A stretch of DNA of 64,000 bases from Bombardia bombarda (GCA_030512295.1 JAULSR010000001.1:1612001-1676000), one strand, 5' to 3'; numbered from the stretch's first letter, positions 1 through 11,234 are shown. Notes: generated by a model from the sequence alone, not told the origin. A program made the numbers and translations.

Positions 1-3000
1 GTCAGGTTGCCCCCGGCGTTGCCATGGTTATGCTACCAGCAACGAGGCTGTGAACTCAACGACCGCGATATAGCTGAGTTACCCGCGTTACACGGAGTAC
101 AGTTTGATTGGCAGGTCAAATAGATAACGCAGAAACCCATTACACTATCCCTTTCTTGCGAAAGAAAGGAGTTTTCAGTGTCAACAAAAGTACCACAAGC
201 GACAACGTTCCTCCCTGAGTTCAAAGCCTGTTTGATTCCGCTTTTCTTTCAGAAGTGTACAACCTTGTTTATGGTATTCTTTGGGCTTGGCGACATCATA
301 TTCAACAACATTACCTTTAAGCCGACGGACGCGGACCTCAAAGACTCAATGCAACAGAGATAAAACCATACAGGAGTTCACAAGAGAAAAATGTGAAGAC
401 GAAGAGCGCCACGCCATCTGACCAGTCTTACCAGGACGGTGCTGTATCGACTACATCTACAATTGGCGGTACGAGAGGCGGGAGCAAGTAGATGATGAAA
501 TAAAGAGGATAAATGCCTGGGTACACAAGGGAACAAACCTCCGAAACATGAACAGAGGACATTGTCTAGATCAACACCTCGTGGTTTCGAGGCGATTAAT
601 CTTTTGCTATTTTGCCCGGCAACTGACAACCTCAAGAGAGCAACACAAAGTTCGTCAGTTACACAAAACGAGGGATTCTCTACTTTTGAATCACGGCCGG
701 TACCAAGCCAGTGAGTTTGAATAGAGCGCTAACTACGAACTTGAACATAGGGAGAACAAAAGGGCCTGGAATTACCTCAAATACCTATCGAGAAAGGGTA
801 AGAACTCAGGGACAGTCAAAACACCTACACAACCGGCACTTCAATTACAACTGGGTCGAGACGATATAAGCACCAGTCAACGCTCTGGAGAATGACTCGA
901 CAGGCTTATACCAAGAAGAGACTTCCTAACCCGAAACTTGAAGCGTTCATGGAACATACACGTCGATGCCCCCAGCAGAGAAGGCCGTTGAACCACGAAG
1001 ACACTTCACAGCAATGTGATTTTGTATCTAACCATCACAGTCTACCTCAGCCATTTGCACACGCTCCCGAGGTTTAGTTGTATTGCAAAGACAACGAGAC
1101 AACACGCACGTCAGCGTCATCCCAAGCAAGAACAGCGGCAGCACGGTCGGCGTTGGGTTTTGAATCTGGTATCTAAGGGGACAAGATATGTAGGCAATTG
1201 AAGGCAACTCAGCCCAAATGAAGTTGTATTGCGGTTCAGCCTCCATAACGCCGAGGCCACATTTTATCTGTACAGCATGGAGCAATGAGTCTGGCCACAG
1301 ACCCGCAATTACTGTTGCCAGACTTTGTGACCATTATCACGCGTTCCCGCGTTCCTATTTTGCCTCCCACCTTCGCCATCTACACCAACCACGAATGGTC
1401 CCGCTGTTAGTGGAGTTTATTTTCGTCACCTTAAATATCTGTTGGGGGGGGGGGGGGCTCGTCTAGTAACAGATCTGCTGGCGCGAGTACAACGGCCATG
1501 TCAAAACGTCTGGCAAGAACCCCACACAGACTTTTTGCTCCATGATGTACCTGATCAGGCCACAAAAGCGTCCTCAGGCCACAAAAGCCACTTGGTCTAC
1601 GGAGTTATTTATCCGGGGACATGTTAAGTTTGGCTGATGTGAGCCATGTTTGCTGGTTGCTGCCTTGACCGTCTCTCGATCCAAGCATGGTGTCTCATTG
1701 GTCGACATCATGCCTGGACGGACAGCAATGGAGGCTCCTAGAATACTTGCCGTCACCGACAACGCGTCCGCAGAGTCCGACATCGCTCTACACTTGCAGC
1801 CAGCATTGTGGGCCCCGTTTGTTCAACAGCCCAGCAGAAGAGATGAATATATGCTCACTTTTGCTTATCCAGAAGCAGTGGAGCAGGGCAATCTGTTGCT
1901 GTGCGGTGGCCGGCGGCGGCGTTGGCGTGCTGTTGCACTGGACATCGCTTCGTGCTATCATCCCATTGCCATCTGGGTGTCGATCATCCATGCCAAGCCA
2001 TGACAATGGGATCATATCGGCCCATGTACCTGGCCAGTTCTCGGGGAAACAGCCTTCTGCCATCTCAAGAGCTTGTGGGTGGAGATGAGGCTATTTGAAG
2101 AGGTTTGGTGTTGTACAAGATTTCGGATTGGCTGGACGACAGCGAGCAAGCTCGAGTGGTTGAGCTGTTGTTTGCGAAGCCGGGATCCGAAAGTCTGGCA
2201 CCCGCCCGACACGGTGTACTGGGTTGGCGACACGCCTGAGAACAATGTCCGTCCAGGTACCCAGGGAAATTCTCTGTTACCAGCGCATGTAGAGCGATCA
2301 ATTTTGCCATATTAAGAATAAGGTTCACTAACAGCGGTACATCTTGCCGGGCAGGTCGATAGCCACAACGGTAAACTGTAAAACGGCTTTCGGACCAGAC
2401 TTTTGGACCCTGACTGTACATCCAGGAGGTGATCCTGCATTCCTCAATCAGGAGCCAATCAGAACAAGCAGAATGTCAGCAAAGCTGAAGGGGTTGGGAT
2501 GATGCAATGGGTGTCATCCATTGAAGTTCTGACCACGGCTCTTGATGTTTGCGAAACGCCACAAACCCGACCTATGTCAGAACTGGGGACTATGAGACGG
2601 CACGTACAAGATATAGTAGCCTCTAGGTCATCAAACAAGCACAAGCAAACGCTCCAACCAACACCTCACAAGCAGAAGCAGGTACAAGAAGCTGAAAAGA
2701 GAAAATCGTCAATCAGTAGCATTGTCAAGCCAGGGTAGACAGTCTATGAACTTTAGTGACAACTCAGCTAAGCCATGACCCAAATCATTATTCATCCTGT
2801 CCGTCATCATATCCCAAGCGCCCTCCAGTAGGATCCATTCCGAGTCCCCGCCAAGCGAAAACCCCAAGCGAAAACCGAATACGCGCGCGCAAAACTGCCA
2901 GGCTCTTGACGGCAGCCGCTGCCCCGACCTCCAAATATCATAACTTTAATGAAAAAAAGAAGTAAATAGTAACGAAAAGGAAAACAAAAAGAATCCATCT

Positions 3001-3139
3001 CCCCAGCACAACTGCAATGTGGTGTGACAGTCTCTCACGCGGAGACCAAGGACATGTTGGTCTTTTAGCCATTGCCGACAGAAGAGGGGGAAAGAGCGAG
3101 CATCAGCTCATAGTTAAGGGTTTGTCGAGATAGGGAGGT
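1..3139. other. No recognisable gene
   Basis: I see no convincing coding exon on either strand here. The open frames are short, overlap on both strands and match no family I know. A 14-base G run lies at 1444-1457, and a short direct repeat (CAGGCCACAAAAGC) occurs twice near 1556-1590. The stretch could be intergenic DNA or an old decayed element; nothing in it decides. Confidence 0.4.
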
Positions 3140-3848
3140 TTACTCCGAGTCGGGGTTCTCATCTATCGTGCCAAGGATATCATGTTAGCGATAACAAGGA
3201 CTGAGAGAGATAGGGGTGAGAACGAACCATTGAGGGCAGACATGGCGCCAGTTGTGTCTGGCTCACTCTTGATTTGAGGCTCGATCTTGACATCAATCTC
3301 GTCGTTGTTGTCGGCAGACTCGTCGGACTCCTGGATCTTGCGCTTCTTGTTGCTTCGGGGAGTCTTTGGCGTCATGGACTTCTTGGGAGAGGCAGCGGCG
3401 TTTGCGTTTGCGTTTGCGTTGGCGTTGGCGTTTGCGTTGGCGTTGGCGTTGGCGTTGGCGCGCGGGACGGGAGCCAGGACGATATTGTGCGCCTTCAGGA
3501 GGCGCTCGTATCGCTTGGCACTTGGGTTGCCGTCAGTATGGACGCGTGTGTATGTGTATGTGATATCGATGGACTGGGACTGGGTCGTGAAGACCGGGAT
3601 GGAGAGGAGGACGATCTGGGCTTGACATGACTGGATTTAAATAAGGATTGGGACACTTACGCAGCAGGCTTGGAGACGATGGAGCAGTCCTCTGCGACCT
3701 TGCCGAAGTCGACCTGTCAGGAGGGTTAGATCATGTCGGGGCTGGCCGTGGTTGAAGAGAAGCCATGTCGTACCTTGCCACCCGCAGAATGGCGGATGCA
3801 GCTCAAAAGGAACTGAAACTGGGTTTCGTTGTCTGTACCAGGGGCCAT
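3140..3848 (-). CDS. Myb/SANT-like small nuclear protein with (Ala-Asn)10 repeat
   Basis: Four exons by my model: 3774-3848, 3661-3713, 3228-3520 and 3140-3162, giving 147 residues. The first two exons and the start of the third encode a ~50-residue helical domain (NETQFQFLLSCIRH, VDFGKVAEDC, then AKRYERLLKAHN) that fits the fungal Myb_DNA-bind_8 type. The intron before VDFGKV sits at the same place and phase as the one before IDWNKV in the gene at 16154. A run of ten Ala-Asn dipeptides follows, then a basic stretch (SNKKRKIQE, likely nuclear localisation) and an acidic tail ending DENPDSE. The last intron has a GTTCGT donor and a CTAAC branch point. Expected role is DNA or chromatin binding in the nucleus; no target can be inferred. 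Domain call is from memory of the family; the exon frames close exactly. Confidence 0.8.
3401..3460 (-). repeat. In-frame hexanucleotide minisatellite
   Basis: Ten copies of a 6-bp unit (TTTGCG or TTGGCG on the plus strand) encode Ala-Asn ten times on the minus strand within the gene at 3140-3848. Unit length keeps the frame whatever the copy number. Confidence 0.9.
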
Positions 3849-5654
3849 TGTGCTTAGTTGATTGGTTGGATGGGTGGTTGGTGCTGAAGTCGTGGCGATG
3901 ACTAGTACTGAAGATTGAGTCAGCGTCGGTGTAGTCCTTCTTGTCGTCATGTTGGAGTGCGAGAACTAGGAGGTGGGTGAGGCGGGTGAAGTTCAAGATG
4001 CAGGCAATGAGAAAAATCAGGCGAGGATGGACGGGGGGGAAAGGTGGGCGGACAGAAACTTGTCGATAAGAAACCAGTGTCGAGAATAGGACAGGGGAAG
4101 TTATTAAGAAGAGGTGCACAACTTACGTCTCTTGATGTGATGTCGAGCGGGTGTCGGGAATTCAGTGGAAAGGTTGGGGTGTGTCGTGTGAAGAGTTTGA
4201 TGTTGGATGCAAAAGTGAAAGGACGAAGACGCGGCTCGACGGGGATTTTATAGGTAAGACGAGGACGGACAGCGGCAACAATTTGCGAGTCAAAAATAGG
4301 TGAGGGCAAGAGACTGCACAAGACGTATTTGTGTTTGTTTGTGGCTACCTGGAGAAGTGTCATGTGGACTGGGTGCGTCGAGGAGAATAGAGTCGAGGTT
4401 TGAATGAGGCAGTCTACTGCAGAGAACAATAGAAAGACGGATATCATACGTTCGAAGTTGGGACGAGGGATTGTCACACAATTATTCCATTGTTGGTCAA
4501 AACGTGGACAATAATACCTTGACCTGTATTTGCTGCATCAACACAATAGCAGCACCAAACAGTTTCACGGAGACGCATGCGTCTGTCTACCTACATGTAG
4601 ATTTGCCACTGGCTTTACATGTCGTGATGATTGTTTGCTCAGCTTGGGAGGGAAATATGTCTTCATGAGGCCAAGGCCTCATCACCACTGGGGGCCAACT
4701 TCCGTATTATCATCGGGTTTCTATGTAGGTAAATATGGAAGTATCAGGTGCTCTCGACGCAACCTCGACGCGGCGTGCAGAGCTTCTAGCGTGTCTAGCT
4801 TGTCTGGCGTGTCTCTTTCACGCGAGGAAGGAGCGACCAACCAACCGATGACGTGGAGGTGCTGCCCACATATCAGATGAATCTCAGTATGACCTAGAGA
4901 GACTGATTCCCCGTCGCGCACTATCTTCCCATTATCGAGTACCTCAGTTGCCTGGGTGCCACCTCCCACAGCCGCGCTCCCACAGATCTCGCCGCGCAAC
5001 ACTAATCCTAAATTGGCCACTGAGTGCAAAATTCCCATGGTAGATAAAGAGGAGCTAGCCCACTGCTTTCGTCGTTTTCCACTCGCCAACTCTGCACCCC
5101 TCCATCTCTCTCATAGTCGCAATTCGCAAACCTCCTCTCTATCTCTCCTGTTCCTTCACTCAACAACTCTACATCCCTCCATCTCTCTCAAGGTCGCGAT
5201 TCGCACCAGACACATCTCCCAGCAACTCCAACAGCAGCAACAACATCAAACCATCAACAAGCATACCATAGTATTCGCTGTGAGTCTTTCGGTGCCTCTA
5301 ATTTCTGCACTCGAGTGCCATTTTCGTAGCGTCACCAAAGCATTGTCGTCAATGAGACCTATCGGTCGTCCTCGCAACTTCATTTCATGATTCGAAACCA
5401 CTCAAGCTGACATTCTATACAGCCTCTAAACATCCCAAATCACCGTATTGGTAAGTAGTGAACGCATTGCCAGTTGATGGCTCATAACTGCTTTATCCCT
5501 CGCCTGAGTTCTCACCCTTCATCGCCGTGTCCTCACCTTGCATTTGACCCGACCTCCTTTCTTTTTCACACCTGTTTTCCCTCACTTTTCTATCTCACCT
5601 CTCAAATCACCAAACTGACAACATATTCCCCGATCACAGAGAATCTCAGACACA
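3849..5654. promoter_or_regulatory. Divergent promoter region and 5' leaders
   Basis: This stretch separates the minus-strand gene starting at 3848 from the plus-strand gene starting at 5655. No coding exon is evident. The plus-strand side is C/T-rich leader with two probable leader introns: 5280-5422 (GTGAGT donor, CTGAC branch, ACAG end) and 5451-5639 (GTAAGT donor, CTGAC branch, CACAG end). The leader holds a CTCCATCTCTCTC-type repeat and a short AACAGCAGCAACAA stretch. Confidence 0.5.
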
Positions 5655-6388
5655 ATGCCCCCAAAGGAACAAAAAAGGCCGTCGCTAAGGGCGCCGCCGA
5701 GGGTACTGATGTCCCGAGCAATCTCGTCACTTTGAAGGGTAAGGTGCCGTCGGATGGCGAGGCCAGATTCATCTACGCAATGCTCGAAAATATCACCGTC
5801 AAGCCGGACACAAACTGGGACAATGTTTCTGAGATGCTTGGCCTCAAGGATGCCAAGTGCGCCAAGGAGCGCTGGCGTCAGATCCGCCTCAAGTATGAGT
5901 TGACTAACATGGAGGATGGCCTTGCTGCTACCCCGACTAAAGCCAAGGGCGGCCGTGCAAAGAAGACTCCTGCTGCTACACTAAAGACTCCGGCTGCAGC
6001 TGGCGACAGCATTGATGAGCTTGCTGTCGAGGACGGCACGCCGGCGGCCAAGACTCCGGCTGCCAAGGGCCCTCGCAAGCGTGCTAGCCAGAATGACGAC
6101 AATGACGCGGAGAACAGCGGGACTCCCAAGAAAAGGGCAACACCCGCACGGAAGCGTGCGACTCCCGCCAAGAAGGCCGCTGCAGCCAAGGATACTACCA
6201 GTCATAGCACGGAAAACGCCGATGATGAAGACAACTCAGCTCCCGCCAAAAAGGACGAGTCCGATGAAGGTAGCAAGATGGTCATCGACACCAAGCTCAA
6301 GCCCAAGACTTCACCCGCACCTGAGTCTCTTGGCTCACCTCTTTCCGACCCCCCAGCATCGCCAATTGACGATGCCATGGACGCCTAA
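5655..6388 (+). CDS. Myb_DNA-bind_8-type nuclear protein, frame broken by one missing C
   Basis: The natural start is the ATG at 5655, followed by CCCCCAAAGGAAC. As printed, that ATG runs out of frame at once. One extra C in the C5 run at 5658-5662 gives MPPKGTKKA and joins the long open frame to the stop at 6386-6388, for 244 residues. The domain lies at about residues 33-85: ARFIYAMLENI, then DTNWDNVSEMLGL and AKERWRQIRLKYEL. The rest is low-complexity, Lys/Ala/Pro-rich and basic (KTPAA, RKRATPAKKA), with an acidic tail (SPIDDAMDA), as in chromatin-associated proteins. The frame is open upstream to an ATG at 5477, but that stretch lies inside a probable leader intron, so I reject it as the start. 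Either the assembly lost a base or the gene is a fresh pseudogene; I favour the former. Confidence 0.75.
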
Positions 6389-9048
6389 AGGTAGCGCGGT
6401 TTGATGGGCCCGTCATCTTGTCTCTCAAGCCCTTACGACATTTTCTCAAAGTCGCCACTTTCACTTCTCACAATTTTGTATCGCCAATCACTTTATAGTC
6501 GTCTGCAAACAAACTCTTGTTTGCATAACTTGAAGTTTTGCATGGATGGCAAAGGAATGGCCTCGGATAGCAGTAGGGTATGAGTTTGGGCTTTTTCCTT
6601 TTTTCCTCTCGACACTTCAGTCACCACTTATTTGCTCCTTTCGTTTTTCTTCACTTCATCGCACATATATATATACTAGCAGAATTTGGAGCTCACCGTC
6701 GACATAATACTTCACATGAACGGGTCGCTGGCGGGAATGCAGAGACGGACATGATATCATGAGGGAGGATCTTGCTGGGAAATGACTGGAAAAGTAGTTG
6801 CTTTTGCAGAGCGATTTTCGGTTGGGATCATCGCCAAAAGGTGGTAGAAGAACGTTGAGGAACTGAAACTATCAATGAACTTCCATCGCATAGAAGTCTC
6901 GTTCAGGGGCCGGGCATTGCTAGCTAGATAAATGAAGCCTTCATCACACACATTTAATGCCGTGTCCGAACTTGATCTCCACTACCCTCTTTGATCATAC
7001 AAAGATGCGCACCATGCAACTAAATGTACCATTGTTTCACTCTTGGTTACATCGCGAACCATACCACTCATGATATTCTTCAGCCAGACAACAGATGTCA
7101 ACGAAAAGAAAGGGGCTCCAGCTTGCTTTGTCAGCCACCCACCCATGTCGTGCGTCGACTTGGCAACGCGGGACCCAATCCCCGCCAGCGGACCACGGGA
7201 CTATGCACGTGCTGGAGACGACCGTCGTCGTCGTTAACAATGGATCCCGTTCGGCTGTCTGGGCTTTGCACCACAGCCGCCAGCCAACGACCGCCCAGTC
7301 TAGTCTAGCAGCTATGCTAATCCCTAACCCTTGGCGAGTGAGTTCCACCGAGCTGCGTCAACGTGTGCCATGTTTAATTCGACGTCGTGTGGAGGCTTGT
7401 TTTTGTTCGACAGGAGGCAGTCGGTCTTGGGGCGGCGATTGAGGATTGGTAAATGCACTGTGGAGATAGGGTAGGCAGGCAGGCAGATATCCAATTTACC
7501 AAGTAAGGAGGATCGGTGGCTGAATGAGGAATATGCAAATTGCCAACGAAATGCGGGATGGTGGAAAAGCGCTGCAATGGCGACGACATGGGATAACGAT
7601 GATTGATGGCGGCGGGGCTTGAATTGTGAGCTGGATACGAAGTAGCGCGGCGCTGGGAAGTAATTCAGCGTTCGTCGTTTAACAAAGACGGGACAAACTG
7701 AAGCCAGATGGAAATGACACCAGATCTAGATCCCGAGCTGGCAGTTGCTGCGGCCTGGACGCTTGCGATGTGCAATATGGCAAGCTGATCTGTCATTTTC
7801 CCCAGATGGGTGGTGCTTAACAGACAGACGGGCAAGTAGCCTGCACGCCAGTAGACTTAGACGACCACCTTGTTACGACTTCATCTATCTTCTGGGGGTG
7901 TTCGTAACGATATCGGGGGAATGGCACAAGTTCCGAACGTCGTGAACAAAGATACAAGATTTTGCAGGCCGACATGTCGACCGTTCGTTAAAGAGAGTGA
8001 AATCCAAGTGTAGCCTTGACTGGCTTCCCAGTAATCCAATCTTCGGCTCTTGTTTGTCCCCATGGAGGAGCTAGGTTTCCCATGGCACCAAGTTAAACGA
8101 TGTTCGATTGCCTCCTACATTCCTCAGGTAGCTAAGCGCTACCTGGTCAAACACGTCACCATCTCACTCTGGATGAAACTTCAAGATCCTGTCCAAGCAT
8201 CTCAGGCATCTCAACTGTTCCAAGACACGACACCTAAACAAGAGGAACAGCTGGGCTTCAGTTTGACCCTATCGTGTCACACCAGATTTTTTCACACCAC
8301 AACGACAATGGCTGAACAGACGCACAAACAATGTAGCAAGCACAATCACCAAAGATCAGATTGTCAGTGAAGAGATCCCATTTGCTATACTAATTACCCG
8401 CAAGGCAGGCGAGAAAAGCAAAGCCAAGATTGCCCAGAGACAAATCAGAAATCCCTAGAAAAGAAATCCACCTAGAAAGCCATCGGAAGAAAAGTGAAAT
8501 GGGGTATTTTCCGTTCCCAGTCGTAAAGGTAGAAGATAGCCCAGGACAGACAAGCAGACATGTTAGCCTCCTTCCGAAGGAAGGGAAGCTCACCCGCGTT
8601 CATCCAATCCAGCACCCATCCATCCCAGCCATGAAAACGCCATCATGATGACCATGATCCCCCAAACACCTGTAAAGTAGATCCAGCCCATATAAGCCAC
8701 ACCAGAAGAAAGGAAAGAGACAACAAGAGTGAAAAGATTGCCCAGAGAAAATGTCGGAAGATAAATCATCCATGTAATCATCCCGACCCCAGCGATACCG
8801 AATCGTGTTAAATGGTGATGACAGATTCCGAAAACTGTTGATGTCGAAAACGTGAACACCACGGCACCCTTTGCGTCCAGAAAACTGACAGATAGGATGA
8901 GCTTTTGTCGTGTGGGTGTTATGTCTAAACCATCGAGTCGTAGAATAGTCGGAAAGAAAAGAAAGAAAGTCTGAGTTGCGGGCCTCTTCTTGGTATCCAC
9001 CATCGCGAGAAAGGAAAAGTCTGAAGTCGTCATGGATACAATGGACAT
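6389..9048. other. No recognisable gene
   Basis: No convincing gene. The stretch holds the 3' region of the plus-strand gene ending at 6388 and, at its right end, the 3' side of the exon-array locus. A 152-codon minus-strand open frame (8590-9048) begins directly after the array's stop codon and is hydrophobic. It is reported as a finding, not as a gene. Confidence 0.4.
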
Positions 9049-9064
9049 CTAGATCGCGCCATCC
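9049..9064 (-). CDS. Terminal micro-exon C2 of the array
   Basis: These sixteen bases finish the split Glu codon and add Asp-Gly-Ala-Ile before TAG (9049-9051). The preceding 64-nt intron (9065-9128) has a GTAAGT donor overlapping an alternative TAA stop, a TACTAAT branch point and a TGTAG acceptor. Confidence 0.75.
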
Positions 9065-9642
9065 CTACAGAAGATACAGATTAGTATGACGTAAAGATTG
9101 TAGAGAGGACAGATCTGTGCACACTTACTCCTCCTCAACAGGTTCCTCCTTCTTCACCTTCTTGGTAGGCGACACGATATCGTTATCATCGCTGTCCTCG
9201 GACTCTCCCTGGATGGCTGAAGTTGACTTGGCGGCGGTCTTGCGCTTGCCACCTGCCTTAGGGGTCGTGGCTGCCTTGGGAGCAGCCTTCTTGCGCTTCG
9301 GGGTCGCGCCCTCAGCGACGGGGCCGCTGCCCTCCTTGCGTCTCAGCTTCTGCAGGTGCTGCCTATTGAAAGAAGAGGTCATGTTAGCACCTGAACATGT
9401 GACATAATGGTTTCGACCAGTATGCGAGAAGACAGCGAGGTAGAAAATAGGCAATCAGGAAGATGGCAGTCAATTCAGTACGTTATGGCCTTGAGAGTGC
9501 ATGTGTATCCAAACTCGTGCATGCGATCAACGACACCTCGCAACTGATCTTGGGAAGGGTTCAGCTCTTGGGTTATGGCCACCAGGAGATCGGAATTAGC
9601 ATGATCGGACCATGTCATGCGTTCCTGGGGCTGCCCAGGCAT
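9049..9642 (-). CDS. Array isoform V1-C1-C2, small DNA-binding-type protein
   Basis: Exons 9482-9642, 9129-9362 and 9049-9064 give 136 residues. V1 encodes MTWSDHANSDLLVAITQEL and ends at KAIT, split AC|G across the 119-nt intron. C1 completes the domain with QHLQKLRRKE, then a basic, Ala/Lys/Pro-rich tail (TPKRKKAAPKAATTPKAGG, GKRKTAAK) that looks like a nuclear-localisation and DNA-contact region, and an acidic end (SEDSDDND, KVKKEEPVEE). C1's last codon overlaps a perfect GTAAGT donor; a 64-nt intron with a TACTAAT branch point and TGTAG acceptor leads to C2, ending EDGAI. If that intron is kept, the protein ends EEE instead. The domain type (Trp, helix, helix, GY-T, then QHLQKLRRK) resembles small fungal Myb/SANT-like proteins. 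Molecular function is inferred only. Confidence 0.82.
9129..9362 (-). CDS. Constant exon C1 of the array
   Basis: This 234-nt exon has one base before its first full codon (Gln) and leaves two bases at its end. It holds the only QHLQKLRRKE segment for all seven V exons, so it completes the last helix of the domain. It then supplies the basic KRKK/KRKT tail and an acidic C-terminus. Upstream are a GCTAAC branch point and a pyrimidine-rich CAATAG acceptor. Confidence 0.85.
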
Positions 9643-9862
9643 ATTGATGAGAGTTCTAAGAGAATAGAAGAGAAAGGGAGAAAGATTGCTGAAACTGTTC
9701 TAGTGTTGGAGGGTGTGCAGCTGTGATTTGTGGTTCCAAGCGGGATGGTTGTGGTTCGGTTGTGGTGGAAGGTGAATGGACTAAGAAGAGAAGAAGAAAA
9801 TGTGGGAGGGAGGAGGGAGGGAGAAACGAAATGGGGAAGGAGCGACGAGGGGCAATTCTTAC

Positions 9863-10008
9863 AGAGCCGCGCTCGCGGTGTACTCAAAGCCCTTTTCTTG
9901 AACCCTCTCTAGGATCTTATCCCACTGTTCACTGGTAGGAGGCGCTACGACAACAATAGCCTGTAGCAGCGATAGGTGGGCACCGTGGTCCCAAACTGTT
10001 GGAGGCAT
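9863..10008 (-). CDS. Variable first exon V2 of the array
   Basis: 146 nt, starting ATG at 10008. It encodes MPPTVWDHGAHLSLLQAIVV followed by a helix with Trp (SEQWDKILERVQ) and EKGFEYTASAA. It ends CT|GTAAGA, so joining to C1 reads AALQHLQKL. Without splicing it stops two codons later. A GATAAAAT TATA-like element lies at 10166-10173, about 158 bp upstream, followed by a long C/T-rich leader. Confidence 0.8.
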
Positions 10009-10165
10009 GTTGATGGATGGTTGATGGATAAATGAAACAAAAGTAAAATCTGCCTGCAGACGATGCAATGTGGTGTGCTCTGCACTTGAGAGGGAACAGA
10101 GAAAGATGGTAGTGGGAGGGAGAAGAGAGAGAGAGGGAGGGAGAAAATGCCAGCGCGCGAACGAG

Positions 10166-10173
10166 ATTTTATC
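10166..10173 (-). promoter_or_regulatory. TATA-like element upstream of V2
   Basis: GATAAAAT lies between V3 and V2, about 158 bp before the V2 ATG and ahead of a C/T-rich leader. It supports a separate promoter for V2; transcription start is not known. Confidence 0.35.
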
Positions 10174-10236
10174 CCCGCGGTCGCCTGACCCGAAATCTGA
10201 GTGCGATCTCATTCACAGCTCAGGGCATTCACATAC

Positions 10237-10394
10237 GTAAGGGCGGTTGCGCTAAATGTGTAGCCGCGGGCGCGCAAACTTTCGGTGATCAAGCAATAGT
10301 CTGCAAGTGTAGGCTTTAGATGCCAAACAAACACACCGATGATGGCCTTGTGAGTCTCCTCGTCCCAATTCTGTTGGGTGTATCCGGAAGACAT
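10237..10394 (-). CDS. Variable first exon V3 of the array
   Basis: 158 nt, starting ATG at 10394. It encodes SSGYTQQNWDEETHKAIIG, then a second helix and RARGYTFSATALT. It ends AC|GTATGT, so joining to C1 reads ALTQHLQKL. Only 103 nt separate it from V4, and no usable splice acceptor (no AG in the last ~60 nt before the ATG) is present, which argues that V3 is a first exon, not a cassette exon. Confidence 0.82.
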
Positions 10395-10497
10395 TGCGCG
10401 ATGCGTTGTTTGGGGTGAGAGGAAAAAGTCGTGTAAGGCAGTGAAAGCACAGGAAACTTGAAGAAAGAAAAGGAAGGGGTGGAGAGAGGAAGCTTAC

Positions 10498-10655
10498 AGG
10501 AGGGCATTTTCAGAGTAGTTATATCCCTTCTGGTGTAGCTCGCTGATCATAGTCCTGCAGTCGGCAGCATTGGGCACAAAAAGCCTGTTCAAGGCAATCA
10601 TCACGTCGAGATTCGCTTGGGAGTCCCAGACGTGCTGCGCTTGCGCCCTGGCCAT
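10498..10655 (-). CDS. Variable first exon V4 of the array
   Basis: 158 nt, starting ATG at 10655. It encodes ARAQAQHVWDSQANLDVMI, then a helix with AADCRTMISELHQ and KGYNYSENALL. It ends CT|GTAAGC, so joining to C1 reads ALLQHLQKL. Unspliced it stops immediately (TAA inside the donor). A GATAAAAG TATA-like element lies at 10780-10787, about 126 bp upstream. Confidence 0.8.
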
Positions 10656-10779
10656 GGCTGAAACGGCGGATTGATCTTGGCAAGCTGATTTTGAGAGGTG
10701 TCGTGATGTTGTGCGACGATAGAGAGTGGGAGATGAAAGTCGTGCGCACGAAGGAAGAAAGAGTACAAAGGAACCTGTG

Positions 10780-10787
10780 CTTTTATC
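10780..10787 (-). promoter_or_regulatory. TATA-like element upstream of V4
   Basis: GATAAAAG lies between V5 and V4, about 126 bp before the V4 ATG. It supports a separate promoter for V4. Confidence 0.35.
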
Positions 10788-10818
10788 TCATATCCGAACC
10801 TTGTCCGGGGAGACGTAC

Positions 10819-10958
10819 CTGATAGCGTTCCAGACCATGTCATGACCTCGGTCTCGCATGAAATCGACAACCTCATCCTGCTGCTCCCTTGTAAGGGCTG
10901 GCTGGATTGTCATGATAGCCTCGAAGAGGTCATCGCGGATATCCTCCCAACGTGGCAT
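10819..10958 (-). CDS. Variable first exon V5 of the array
   Basis: 140 nt, the shortest V exon, starting ATG at 10958. It encodes PRWEDIRDDLFEAIMTIQP, then EQQDEVVDFMRDRGHD and MVWNAIR. It ends AG|GTACGT, so joining to C1 reads AIRQHLQKL. With V6 and V7 it forms a subgroup with Trp near the junction and Arg at the split codon. Confidence 0.8.
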
Positions 10959-11234
10959 TTTGTGGTGCGCAGATTGCGTACAGGAAATGCGAGGATTGTA
11001 TCAAATGTGAGATATGGCAGTGTTGAAATCCGAAGAAGCTGAGGTTGATGTTTGGGAGAGAAGAAAAGCAAAACAGGCGGGAAAAAAAAAACCAGGGCTA
11101 GAAGGGGAAGGAAATTGGATGCCGCAATGCAAGCGACGCGTCTCAACGAAGCGCCAATCGCTCGCCAACGCGCAGTCGCTCCCGATTAACTGGCAAAAAC
11201 GAAATCAAGTAGCAAAACAAAACTCATATCGTAC

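Noticed and set aside
5477..5654. Upstream ATG at 5477 in frame with the Myb-type gene
   Set aside because: It lies within a probable leader intron (GTAAGT at 5451, CACAG at 5639); the extension is Ser/Pro/Phe-rich and unlike the family.
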